DNA from: Pelargonium nanum
Lineage: Eukaryota; Streptophyta; Magnoliopsida; Geraniales; Geraniaceae
Assembly: GCA_036897485.1 (NCBI GenBank)
Contig: JAYMTF010000184.1
Coordinates: 1 to 47,050, forward strand
Reading direction: 5' to 3'
Length of the DNA stretch: 47,050 nt
Shown here in pieces: positions 9,985 to 22,133 of the stretch. The translations under genes were made by a program, and so were the position numbers. Every line of letters begins with the position of its first letter. Position 1 is the stretch's first letter. The notes beneath the pieces were generated by a model. That model had not been told where the DNA came from, ran no database searches, and saw only the letters and a list, made by a program, of their open reading frames with translations.

Positions 9985-12884
9985 ATGGGATGTTCTACAT
10001 CAAAGTTGGATGATAAAGAAGCAGTGCAACTTTGCAAGGACAGAAAGAGATTCATTAAGCAGGCAGTTGAGCAAAGAGCAATATTTGCCTCTGAGCATTT
10101 GGCCTATATCCAGGCCATGGAACGAGTTTCTGCAGCACTTCGTGATTATATAGAGGGCGATGACCCTCGAGAGTTGTTATTAGATTCATTCATAACTCCA
10201 CCCTTCACGCCTACGAAAAAAACAAGCCCTGGTTTCATCACGATCTCGTCCAAATCCTTCTCTCCAGCATCACAACCCAATCCTACTTTTATAGTGAACT
10301 GCCTAAGATCAGGTGGGAACCCAGCAGTTTTGGTTCAGGAGATGCCACAATTGCCTGAAACGGGTTATATTCAAAATTACTCCCCAGTGCATCAATATGG
10401 GATTGATGGAATGTTTGCAATGCAATCCTCACCAATGAACTCTTCATCATTCTTCTCAAATTCCCCTAATAATAGACCCGACCTCCCTCCTCCCTTGCCT
10501 CAATCTTTGCAATGGGATTTCTTTTGGAACCCCTTTACATCATTGGACCACTATGGGTACCTCAATCAAAGTAGTTTTGATGATCAAACTGTTATGGATA
10601 ATGAGACTAGAGAATTAAGGCAAGTCCGAGAAGAAGAAGGGGTTCCTGACTCGGAGGAAGTTGAAACTGTGAAAGAAGAGCCATGTGCAAAGGAAGAAAA
10701 TGCTAAAATTGATTCAAATTGCTGTATGGAGGAAGTTACTGTTGCGGATGTTGATGAGGACGACAAGGGGGAGAAGGAGAAATCAGGATGTGAAACTGAT
10801 GTTGAACATGAAGTGGAAGGATTACAATCTCATGCTAGTGCAAGCTTAGAAGTATCACAGGGTCAAAATGGAAAAGTTGAAATGAGAAATCAAGAAACAG
10901 CAGCCTGTGATGGAGAATCCAAGGAAGAGGCACCCGGTTTTACTGTTTATGCTAACCGAAGGCCAACAAGCATGGAAGAAGTCATCAAAGATCTTGAAAC
11001 TCAATTCACCATTGTATGCAATTCAGCCAAAGAAATCTCGACTTTGTTAGAGGCTAACCGAGCCCAGTACTCATCACCATCAAATGAAATCACAGGTTAA
11101 AACTAAAGATAGCCATTCATTTCTCACTTACAATGTTCTTCCTACATTTATTTATTAGTGCAAGTAAAATTCTTTTGTAGTAACTAGTAAGTGCAACAGC
11201 TAATTAACTCCATATTTTGATTTTTGCAGCCATGAAAATGTTGAACCCAATAGCATTGTTCCGTTCTAGAGATGAAGGGTATGAAAGCAGTAGTAGTGAC
11301 TTCTCAGAGGAATCTAGCAAGTTTTGTGGTAATCACCAATCAACATTGGACAGGTTATATGCCTGGGAGAAGAAGCTTTACGAAGAAGTCAGGGTATTAC
11401 TTATAAACTACCATGGAAAACAATTATGTTGTACAATCTGATTAAAGTTTTTTTAATTTGAACTTGTCAAGGAACTTGTGCTGAATCCATGCTTGGCAGT
11501 AAAGGTAATGACTATTTTTTCCAGTAATAAACTGATGCCCGTACTGTTTACCTACTTAAACAGGCTGGCGAAAAGGTTCGAATTGCACATGAAAAGAAAT
11601 GCATACAACTAAGAAACCAAGAAGTGAAAGGAGAGGATTCCTGTGCTGTGGACAAAACAAGGGCAGCCATTACAGATCTACGCACCCAGATTAAGGTTTC
11701 AATACACTCAGTTGAAGCTGTTTCAAGCAGGATCGAAACTTTAAGGGATGAAGAGTTGCAACCTCAACTTGTAGAATTGGTACAAGGGTATGTTTGTTTA
11801 CCTTATTTTATATAAATAGGCAGACATAGACATTCCCAGCTACTCTCACACACCATCCCACAATAGCTCTATCTTAGATGTTCCTCCACAACTGAATCAA
11901 TGTTGCACGAATCATGAATAATCCTAAAACTTTTCAGCATAATCAATTAGACAAGAATCTCATGACTTCCCTTTCCCGAGTTACATTTTCTGTTTGGCAA
12001 TTTTGATTACTTTACGTAGTTTCAGTTCACACATGCTAGCATACCACCCCCCTCACAGCATAAAGTGTTCGCACATGCATAATGAGATCAATGTCTGCAT
12101 AAAATGCAATGTTTATCCAATCGTCGTTCAACTTGTGAACTACAGGTTAGCCAGGATGTGGAAAATAATGGCAGAATGTCATCAGATGCAAAAGCGGATA
12201 TTAGATGAGGCCAAGCTTTTACTAGCGGGATCACCTTCTAAACTGGATGCAAAGAAGCATTCTTCCATGAACCCGCAAAGGCAAACCTGTTCAACTGTCA
12301 ATCTTGAAACAGAGCTAAGGCATTGGAGAGCCTGTTTCGAGTCATGGATCGCTTCTCAGCGATCCTACGTGCATGCACTGGCCGGCTGGCGCCTCCGAGG
12401 TGTGCAGTCTGATCCCGAAACATCAAAACTACCTTTCTATCCCCGCCGGTCAAGCAAGGCTCTTCCAGTATTTGGAATTTGCATCCAATGGGCAAGATCT
12501 CTAGACGCCATTCAAGAGACGCCAGTGCTCGAAGGGATAGATTTTTTTGCAGCTGGGATGGAATCTCTCCATGGACAACAGCTGAAGGAAGATTCTCGCC
12601 AGGTTCCCATCGGATCAAAGAGATATGGACTCAAGTTAGCAGAGGACAAATGTGGCAGAGACATGGAAATGGTGGAAGTTGGTGATGTAGAGGAGGAGGT
12701 TTTGACTGGAGAGAAGATGGGTGAAGTTGGCATTAGAGTTGTTTGTGCTGGAATGTCAGCTGCAATCAGCTCACTGACAGAGTTCGCTATTGGTTCAGCA
12801 GAGGGATATGCTGCACTCGTCGAGCAATGGGAGCAAGGCAATTGGCCGCCCCATAGTTCGGATATGGATGTCCAGTGTAACTAA
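9985..12884 (+). CDS. DUF630/DUF632 plasma-membrane-type protein (NRG2-like family)
   Basis: Four exons, 9985-11095, 11230-11393, 11564-11787 and 12146-12884, give 2238 nt and 745 aa in frame. The start MGCSTSKLDD carries Gly2/Cys3, the usual N-myristoylation plus palmitoylation signal. Residues 1 to about 60 are the DUF630 domain (AVQLCKDRKRFIKQAVEQR, LAYIQAMERVSAAL, DYIEGDDPRE). A long acidic, low-complexity middle follows. The DUF632 domain begins near residue 330 (RRPTSMEEVIKDLETQF) and includes TLDRLYAWEKKLYEEV, AGEKVRIAHEKK, GLARMWKIMAECHQ and a C-terminal EGYAALVEQWEQGNW. Arabidopsis relatives include NRG2, a nitrate-response regulator, but most members are uncharacterised, so the exact role is open. 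Long first exon and short middle exons are typical. Confidence 0.92.
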
Positions 12885-13586
12885 ACTATTGTAACAAGGT
12901 CTAGCACAGAGTGTTATTGCTCACCTTATTCTTTGCTTCTACTTTGTTCCCTTTGATAGCTGAGATATGTAACCAGGAAAAGAAAATTCAAGATATGCTA
13001 TTTATACTGAATTGATCCTAAAGTGTTCAAACCCAAGAGTGTTCACATAACCAAAAGGAACAATTTTGTATAATAAAACCAATCAAATATGATTTAGATA
13101 TCTATGCCTTGTTGCCATTTCTTCTCTACATCATTCTCTTTACCAATTACCATCTTATTCTAGATTTTTAAGAAAATCATCTACGTTTCACGAAACGATA
13201 CACGATTCGGAAAATCGCCCTGACGATAAGGTGTGTTTCACTAGTTTAATTTCTTCAAGAGTGAACCATATATTGCTACAAAAATTTCGTAATGATTATA
13301 GTATATTCATTTAGCATTACTAAAGTAATGTTAAACAAATAAATCAAATATTCTCCGTATAATCCGAAGGGTTAAGATATTTTCCTGAACTGTCCTTCAA
13401 TTCCTTTGAACTGTATTCATGTTTTTATTTCCAAAATTTCCGTTTAAAGGATACAAAAACCAAAAAGAAAGTACACAATAGAAGAAAGTCATCCTCATCA
13501 ATGGTGGGAGCTGCTATCCCTAGCTAGTAATGAACAAAATATCATTGATATTAAGAAGGGACCCAACAGAAATGGTGTATGCTGCT
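12885..13586. other. Convergent spacer between DUF630/632 and METAXIN
   Basis: The two flanking genes point at each other, so this holds both 3' ends. No gene or repeat stands out. Confidence 0.5.
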
Positions 13587-16500
13587 TTAATCTTCATAAC
13601 TGAATCCTTCATCGTCATCAAGCTCCACACCAGCATCATCCGATCCTCCCATGATAGAAAGAAAAACCAGAACCGCAACCACCTGAGTTACCAAGAAATA
13701 CTTGGCCCTCCTCCTGAAGGTTTTTTCCTCCTCTGTTTTTGCCCTCTTAGGTTTCGTCTTGGGCTTCGAATCTAATCATCAGAAAGAAAATTCAGCTTTA
13801 GAATTGTTCCAAAACCCTATGAAGAGCAACTCGTTTGTCGAGGCTAACAGAGCCCAAACCCCACAAGTAGGAATACATTCAAACAACCAACAAACATGAT
13901 TATTCGTCTCTTATATGGGTCTGTATGTTTCTTTATTTGCAAATAATTTATTTGGGGTATCTGCAACCAATACTACACGCTTTACTAAATAGAAATATAG
14001 GTTCGTCTGGTAATAGAAATGTGGTTGAAAACAAAGGTTAAGAAACATGTGCAAGTAAAATTGTCTTACTCCAATTTGAAGGACCTCTTCTTGGAGTTGA
14101 TGATGAAGAGGCTGTGTCACGTGGTGGAACAGTGGAAGAAGAAGAATCAGCATCTACAAACTCCATCTTAAGATTTTCAGCATACCTAACCAAATTACTA
14201 TGCTCCAAAAGTTTGCTCCGCAGAACTGATGTTTCCTGATAGCGCAGGGAAGAAAATTCACAGAAAGCAAGCTTAAAACACTTGCACAGAATTAAAATAA
14301 GAAGTTACTAAAAGAAAGAAAAATACACACTGGAATCTGTGCATTTTTACCAACCTACCAAACCAAGATTTATTAAACTATGTTACTATGAAAATCAAAC
14401 AGAGTGGAACTTACAAATCAGTAACCACATTTTCATATAGCAATGATCAAAGTAAATTATACCAAACAAACACTAATGCATGATTAGGTACGAGTATTTC
14501 CCATAAGGACTAAAATATAGATAATGAATGTAAATGGATAAAGTTTTCCATCATATATGGGATTTAGCATGGAAATCTCCTACATTTGTACCACTATAGT
14601 AACTATAAAATTCAAAACATCATCCTGAGCACAATTTTGGGCTTACTAAGGAACCATTTCTCGAAAATCCATAGAGTGGGACTAGGAAAGGGATGATAAA
14701 ATGGCATGTGACATCAGTGAAACCCAGATCCTATCTTCACGCAGTAAAGCAAGCATTAGCATAAACTAGAAGAAATGTCTCCTGTGGATCTATATTAATT
14801 GGCTACTTTCGTCTTTTCTAGTTTGTTATTATTTTAAGTCATTTCCTATGACATACATGCACATAATCTGATTTGTACAATAGAGTGTGGAGGAAACTAT
14901 GATTGGAGGCATTGATGTATTCCTATGAACTCGATCACTTCATATGCGATGATTTGGGTCCTTCATTGTATATGATTTAACACGACAACGATAAAAAAGA
15001 TTACTGCCTTTATATGGGCAATAATCCCCCTAATGTCTCCTCAAAGAGTGTCATAATTTGAATAGTATTACTTTCCACCAAGGGTACGAGTGGGCCCGCG
15101 TGTACAATTTGAGCATATAAACCCTAGCCTTAGACTGATTACTGAAATATCCATAACTATAATATAGTCCGTAAGATGACTCACCGGTAATACTTGGAGT
15201 GTAAAAAGTGCATGCCCAAGAAAAATCGCATCCACACTTGATGGTCTGCATGACAAAGTGCAAATTGTAGATCACCAAATTGATAGTATCAATTATTTTA
15301 CATGCAAATTTATGATTTCACTTTCAGCAGAATCACCTATTCTCAAACAGAAAGGTGTACTCCCCCAGCCTAGTTGACAAAGCTCCATAGGCTGTTACAG
15401 CTCTCTTGTAGATCTGGTCATGAATAAGAAAGAACAACATCAAATATCCCAAAGAAAATTACAGCTCACTGGCACTGCCCTTCTAGATTGTGCTTTTGTA
15501 AGAAGAGTATAAAAAAAAGGTAAGGTAGTAAGTGAGCACATAAAAATTGACACGGCAAGAACATCAATAGAGAAAGTGAAACCTCTGCTTCTCGGAGCTC
15601 AGCATTTTCTTTCGTTATTCCAAGTAGCTGCTTTACAGCATAGACTTGCTTGTGGTATAGAATCTTCCCTATTGGCCATGGAAGATCAGAATAATAAATC
15701 TGGTCAACAGAACTCTTGTCAGAACCCAACCAGAGTTCATACAAGATTGCATCTGAAAGCCAGGAGTTGATCATTGCTTTTGTTGATATCCATTCTGGGA
15801 CTGCCTGTAATTCAGTGTCTATATCAACAATGCCTTCTTCTCTTAGAGTTTCTATAACCCCACCCTTCTCATTATTATAAGCCACGTTAGCACCAAACTC
15901 AACATAAGGGATTTGATCTGACATAAAATGCAGCAAATCGTGTCACGGTGATTGTGATCATAATGTTTGCAAGAAATATGATTATTTAATTTGAATAACA
16001 TTCCAAAGTTATAGCTATTACATTTCCATAAAAACAATCAATGAGAATGACATAGAAAGTCATAATCAGTAGTGTTTTTTTTTTTTGGGTTATATACATG
16101 CCAACCTAACATCCATATGATGACTCAAGTAATATGTCATTCACTGGTATACTAAATTTAAGTTAATCAACTAGGACAAAGAATTGTCTGTCGGCTAAAT
16201 CTAAGGGCCAGAGTGTGTGTATTAGCATGCCTGCAGCTTTGTTCAATATGAACACATATCAACTGGCAAAAAAATAATATCCTCAATAGATTTTTTCTCT
16301 TCTTTCTGAAGAGTCAAATGACAAGTCACAAGAGCACTATGAGGTCCCACTCAAATATAGCTTCTATACACCTCTGACCTGTGCAAAATGATGACCATGT
16401 CCATCATACGCTAAAGATGACCATGCTAACCAAAAATTTACATAGCTAATACGAGACAGTCCTTGAATCCATAGAACGAAGAAACAAAGTCGTAGACTTA

Positions 16501-16952
16501 GCCATGCTGATATACAAGTTGTACTCTTAATTTGACTTTTCACATTATTGAATTGTGTATCCATCATTCCACTATGTTGCTCATGTCATTTTCATCATCA
16601 AGCAGTTATAGTGACCAACCTGACTTTAGGACATATACTGATGCATTTAAGTTTATACCTCTAGATAAATAATAAATAAAATCATGTGGTACTATCTTCA
16701 TGTCATCAATATATGATATCGCTAGGTTCATGTGAGACTAATAGTTTAATATACAGACCAGGAACAACAATCTTCGGACATGTGGTGGTTCTTATGAAGG
16801 CTTTTAAAGTGTACATGTTACAGCCTTGTATTATGGAGTCCACTTGAAGACTTTTAGATGGTGGGCGAGGCTGCTAAGAACACCAGTTCGCATAAGCCTC
16901 AGTTTGGGATATATGATATTGTAAGGATTTATCAGGTGAGTGTTCAATTCTA

Positions 16953-16983
<31 letters not shown>

Positions 16984-18854
16984 ACTTTCTCAAATTTAGT
17001 TTTGGTAGTCTGATTTCTCTTGGAGCTTTCTTTAACCTTTTGAAGTCATGGGTATATGAGTCAAAACTCAAAAGTAATAGGTTTAGAAATGAAAAATCCC
17101 ACATTTCTTAAATTTTCCATGTAAATAGAATAAAAGGAAAAATAATTTTTTCATGCTAGTTCTATATCCAATTAGCACACCTTAATCGTGATCGAACCCT
17201 TAGAGTACAACCAAAAATAAGGCTCATTCTTAATCATCATCTCTGACAAAATAACAAGACGACATGAAAATAAAAATAGTACATAAATTAATCCATGGCC
17301 AAATGAATCAAAAAACTGTAATTCACCAAGTTCAAGTGTTCAACAGCAAAATGACAACCCAATATAATGTTGTCACAAAATCATAATTTGTGCTACAAAT
17401 CAGACATGGGATTGGGAGCTATTGCTTTGCTTATTAGCAGGATGTGCAAGGAAAGGCTCAAGGAAGAAAATGCTTGAGAACAATGAACCAAAAGCAACCA
17501 CCAGTAAGAGATCCCAAATTTTAGAATATATGGGCAGCTTCAGTGTATAAACACATAATGCAGATATATTCAGCTGTGGGTTTGGATGCTGACAAAAGTA
17601 CAGTACAATTAAAATCTTAGGAACTAGGAAGAAACTTGAAGAACAACAGCAACAGTCATTATCACCTTAGTTCAAGTACAAGTATATATGCTTTTTTTTT
17701 CTACCACTTCACTAAAAGGAAACTTAGGTTTTCTAAACTCTGCAAGCATTTCAATGGGAAGTGAAGTTCCTACACCATTACATTCACGGGTCTGTTTTCT
17801 TCTTTTTTTTAATATATCAAATATCATGCCATTATCAAAATACACTTAGGACAATTATTCAGCATAAAATACAGATGAAAAAAATTGAAGCACGTACTTT
17901 GAAGGCTTTAGAATCAAGTCACCACAGTAAGAATTGTAATGCAAAATCAGATTAAGAGATTCCCAACCCATTAATCAAATCCTAAAACACAATGCAAGCT
18001 CGCACAACTTCCCAAGTACCAAATTTGAGACCAAACCTGACTACCAAAGTAAATGACTGGCATTCAAAGCCAACATTCAGAATAAAGAAATGCAAGTAAG
18101 AACTAAACCAGAAAAACAGATGAGAAAATTACAAACCAAGTGATCAAATCTGTAAACACAACCTGGTCTCACATAGCTGCTAAATTAGAAGCATAATCTA
18201 AGCAGGCACATGATAAGACAACAAAGCACAATTGAAAACCAAAAATATAAAGAGATGCTTCAGTACTAACTAACCAAGCAACCTCTCAAAGCAAGAACTG
18301 TAATCAGAATAAAAAAACTCCAAACTCAGGATTCAAAATCGGGAACCATCACTACATGTACATAATTCAGACCAACATAAACAAATAAGGCTCACACACT
18401 AGTTCCCAAACACCACATCTGAAACATGATCTAAGTAACCAAAGGATAACCCACCAGAGCACTATTCAAAGCCTTAGAACATACAATAGATGCTCCAAAA
18501 CAAAAACCAAGCACTACAAAACAAAATCAGCTTAGAGAGTTCCAAACTTATAGAGCAAATTTTGGAGACATTGCTTCGTGCACATAATTTGGAACGCAAA
18601 AACACACAAGCTACCCAGTACTACCAAAAATGAAACATAAAAATATCCAGCAGAGAATCATTCCAAAACCCAAAAAAATAAGCATAAAGGGTACCAGAAT
18701 CAGGGTAGATGTTGTTGAAAGCCAATTGGAATGGGAGCTTGGCGAATCTGAGGTAGATGTAGGCAGGAAGGCAAGCAGGGCAAGCAGTAGGGAGACCAAA
18801 ACATGGCTTCCGAGCAACCAGCGTTAGCTCGTCTCTCTGGTTGGCTTCGTTCAT
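13587..18854 (-). CDS. MTX (METAXIN): Metaxin, mitochondrial outer-membrane protein import factor
   Basis: Six exons on the minus strand: 18695-18854, 15583-15917, 15337-15413, 15185-15245, 14070-14235, 13587-13771; 984 nt, 327 aa, all phases agree. The N-terminus LVARKPCFGLPTACPACLPA is the plant metaxin thioredoxin-like start. Next come PYVEFGANVAYNNEKGGVIE, SDLPWPIGKIL, LGITKENAELRE, IYKRAVTAYGALSTRLGEYT, SSVDAIFLGHALF and VLRSKLLEHSNLVRYAEN, the GST-C-like part. A basic stretch (SKPKTKPKRAKTEEEK) precedes a C-terminal membrane anchor (about 291-307, YFLVTQVVAVLVFLSIM) and an acidic end. Metaxin works with the TOM/SAM machinery in assembling outer-membrane beta-barrel proteins. Length is close to the about 315 aa of Arabidopsis. 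Intron 1 is unusually long (about 2.8 kb). Confidence 0.94.
16953..16979. repeat. (CT)n microsatellite in METAXIN intron 1
   Basis: A run of CT dinucleotides followed by a T tract; likely polymorphic. On the gene strand it reads (GA)n. Confidence 0.9.
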
Positions 18855-20044
18855 CGTGTGGAGCTTTGACGGAGCAACAATGGCGCTCGCGGGATGGGCT
18901 CACTTTTTCACTCTCTGTTGTGCGAAACCCACTGTCAATGTGATGTGAAAACAGGGGTTTCCTTGGGGTTGGAGAACGGGTCGCTCCGAATGTATCCGGA
19001 ACCGTATAGAGGTCGGGCCGGATTTTTTTTATTTTTCTGTAAAAATAAAATTCTTAACTCTCGAGTTAATTTCTCAAATAAAAAATTGTGGAAAAAATAT
19101 TACAAAAGAGGCTCTCGTTCCATTCAAATTGTATCAACTAAATCGTTGAACTATAAAACAAATAATAATTTATTTAATTCTTTTTTTTATTTGAGAAAAA
19201 ATTATATATGATTTAGGGCACCATCAGGTGACAATTTCAAGTTTTGATCAGATATGTTTGGGTTCTGATCAAATTTGTACGAGTTCATATCGGTAAAGAC
19301 TAACTTGAATTCAATATGAAAGGACGCCGAGTTCATTTGAATTTTGGGATTCAATCATGGGTCGGATCATAATGTGTTAGTTCGTGCGGGTTTATCTGAT
19401 TAGATTAAAAATGGATTAAATTTTGGATGTCCGTACAGAGAGCAGGGGCAAGAAGCAAGGCACTTGCTCAACCCTTTGTTATTATTTTATTATTATTTGG
19501 TGTTTTATAAAAATAGAAGAAGAAGGTTGAAGGAAAGCAAGTGCATTCAGTGAAAGAGCAACTGCAAAAAATGGAGGGTGCAGTATATACACATGTAGCG
19601 AGCTAAATGGTCGTTAGTTGTTAACATAACTCAAATTGACTGAGTGAAAACACATACACGGTAAGCTACTTTCTACCATATATGTATAAGAAAATAGAGA
19701 AACATGATGCTGCAAGTAGAAATGATAGTCATGTAAGTGGTTATGAGTACACACCCATAAAAAATGCAAGAAATACGAAGAGGATAGGAGGATAACTTAT
19801 AGAGCTTGAGGGTGATGAAAGTGTGAGTAAAGTAAAGAATAAGTTCTCAATTTATAGGGGAGGTAAGATTTTTTACCGTAACAAAACACAGTTCACAGCT
19901 CAGAGATGCAATGCGTATGTTAGTGAATAAAATATTTTGTTCATTGACACGCGGTAACATTATTTTATTTATTGTTTTTTATATAGTAGCAGACAAAATG
20001 GTGTGTATTATATTATTTTTCTATGGTGCTCTATTGTCATCTTA

Positions 20045-20335
20045 ATATGTAAGAGCACAATAGAGCAGGGGGCAAGTGGGCCCTGTATGTTGTAGGCTGG
20101 TCACAGTGGGTTGTGGGCTGGTGACAACGGGTTATAGTCCAGGAGGCGTGTAAGCCCAAACGAATGGAGAAGTCCAGGCGAAGCTCTAATTCTATGAGGA
20201 TTAGTAGAGTATAGATTACAGATATAAAATACACATTAGAACAAAGAACAAGGTACACATTTCATGAGCACACACTACTATCTACGCAATTATACTCTCT
20301 TTATTCAAGTATCTGACTTGGGTGTCGGAGGGGCC
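20045..20335 (+). mobile_element. Possible LTR remnant
   Basis: The stretch has an LTR-like ending, TACTCTCTTTATTCAAGTATCTGACTTGGGTGTCGGAGGGG, shown here as its last words CTGACTTGGGTG and TCGGAGGGG, which recur at the ends of many plant Gypsy-type LTRs. No partner LTR, primer site or protein was found. Confidence 0.35.
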
Positions 20336-20895
20336 TAATTAAATCGAATATAATAAATTTTCTTCTTTTTTTATTGTGTGTGTTGGGGTGTGACCATCCA
20401 TCCGAAAAATAAAATAATTCATAATTAGAATATTTATGGAAATGATTATGTGTCTATCACCTATACTCATAAGAAAATGTGCAGTGACTTTCTATGATTC
20501 TATTATATTTGTTGTATTGTTCCATGAGCTAACAAAGTCCCAAGAACTACTAATGGATTGTTAAGTTGACGATGCGTGTTGAAATTGTGTGAAGAACTTA
20601 TAGATTTGATTCTCACTAAGCACACATATGAAAAGAAATGAGGAGCGTTAATTGTGACCTAGCCCCGTGTTGCTACACGAAGAAGGTAGTGCAAGAAAGT
20701 TGGACTCGCGCAACCTTCCAATCGGCCGCTCTCGAACAACCCCTGCAAAACAAGGCCTGATGGAGGTTGCCTCATTTTTTATGTTCGCATTTTGTAAATT
20801 GTTTAATTATTTTATTTTGCGGATGGATGGTCACACCCCAACAGGCCAACACATACAATAAAAAAAGAAGAAAATTTATTATATTCGATTTAATT
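20336..20895. repeat. Large inverted repeat (about 85-bp arms, about 390-bp loop)
   Basis: The left arm (20336-20420, including TAATTAAATCGAATATAATA and GGGGTGTGACCATCCATCCG) is the reverse complement of the right arm (20806-20895, CGGATGGATGGTCACACCCC and TATTATATTCGATTTAATTG) with few mismatches and one 7-bp indel. It may be a foldback/MITE-like element or two opposed copies of one repeat. Confidence 0.75.
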
Positions 20896-21109
20896 GTTAC
20901 GTGTGCTTTATTTGTCAGCTAATTTGGATACGTATACCCACAATACGTGTTGTCGTTTGGTGGGACCAACAAAACAAACAAAGCAAGCCGCAGAAGCAAC
21001 TGAAACTAGTAAAAACATTATATCTGGAATTAGCATTTTTTCCTCGTTATGGCAACACTTGAAAAACACACGACCAAAAGCCAAAACAAATACATCACTG
21101 TTCAAACCT

Positions 21110-22133
21110 TAGAGCTGTGAAAGAATCTAGGGTTTGGAGCTCTGAATCTTTTTCTTCATCAGCTTCCACGGTTAGAGAATCTCTGCAACCATTAATTTCT
21201 CACTCTTTACTGTGAAAAAAAGCCCTCTTTTTTGTTTAGTTTGTGTTTTGTTGCTGTTTTAGGGTTTAAAGACTCTAGCTTTATCTTCTCCTTGTGCTGT
21301 TTCAGCTTGTTTTTTGAGGTCTAAGTGCATGGGTACTTGTGGGTTTTTTGAGAGCTCTTATTTTGTTTGTGTGATAGTTTGTGAAATGTGTGTGTCATGT
21401 GGTGGCTGTTGATTGAGGTAATGTTCAGTTGGGGTGTTTTGTTTGGTGACACTCTTTGTTTGGCTGTTGAGGAAGCTGATGAAAAGTAGAGAAAGTTTTG
21501 ATTTTTTTTTTGTTTTTTTGTGTTTCCTGAAAATTGGGAATTTATTTTAAGTGGGCTATTTGTTAGTTTTATTTTGTATTTTAGTTGTAGAAGTTGATTT
21601 GCTTTTATGTTCATTGCGTTATGAGATAAAATGAGGAAAAAAATGGCTGTACTCTGTGTGCTCTGCTTGGAAATTTTGATTTAGATTCTATAAGAACTTG
21701 GATATTTGACATTTTAATGGAATAATGATTTTTTTTTTCTCATCCATTTTCTGCATTTGTAAGATATTGAGCCATAATGTGCAATTAGTCCTTTGTAGTC
21801 TCTCTGTCACCCTTTATCAGAAGATATTTTCTAGTAATTGTTGTGAATTTCCACGAGGCCCAGTGATTGCTCTGCTAATGTGGCGATGCCTCGTTTATGG
21901 TTTACTTTATCATTATTTAGAAGCCCTTGTCTGGATTTATTACTTGCCAAATTTCTTATTTCTTATTCTCATTGATCGTTTAAATTTATTTTGGCTGTGT
22001 GAACACAGGACTCTGTGGCTTACGCATTTGATTGATTATGCATTGTACTCTTTGACTACTTTTCAGAGGGTGGGACTATATGAGATATCCTTTCATCATT
22101 GACAAAGAAAGGTGCTGTTAATCTTCCAGCAGC
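21110..22133 (+). other. Long 5' leader region of the Pumilio gene
   Basis: T-rich leader-like sequence with no long coding frame linked to the ATG at 22134. A leader intron is likely, but I could not fix its ends. Confidence 0.4.
21128..21267 (+). promoter_or_regulatory. Two telo-box-like motifs in the Pumilio 5' leader
   Basis: TAGGGTTT occurs at 21128-21135 and 21260-21267 (the reverse of AAACCCTA). Such boxes are common near start sites of plant genes for translation and growth. Position relative to the real transcription start is inferred. Confidence 0.4.

Larger units (their letters stand above)
18855..21109. other. Divergent spacer, repeat-rich, between METAXIN and Pumilio genes
   Basis: Holds the METAXIN promoter (from 18855) and the Pumilio promoter (to about 21110). 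In between are LTR-like debris near 20045-20335 and a large inverted repeat at 20336-20895. The open frames here are short and show no known domain. Confidence 0.5.

Noticed and set aside
18894-19211. 105-codon frame upstream of METAXIN
   Set aside because: Low-complexity translation of AT-rich promoter DNA without homology I recognise.
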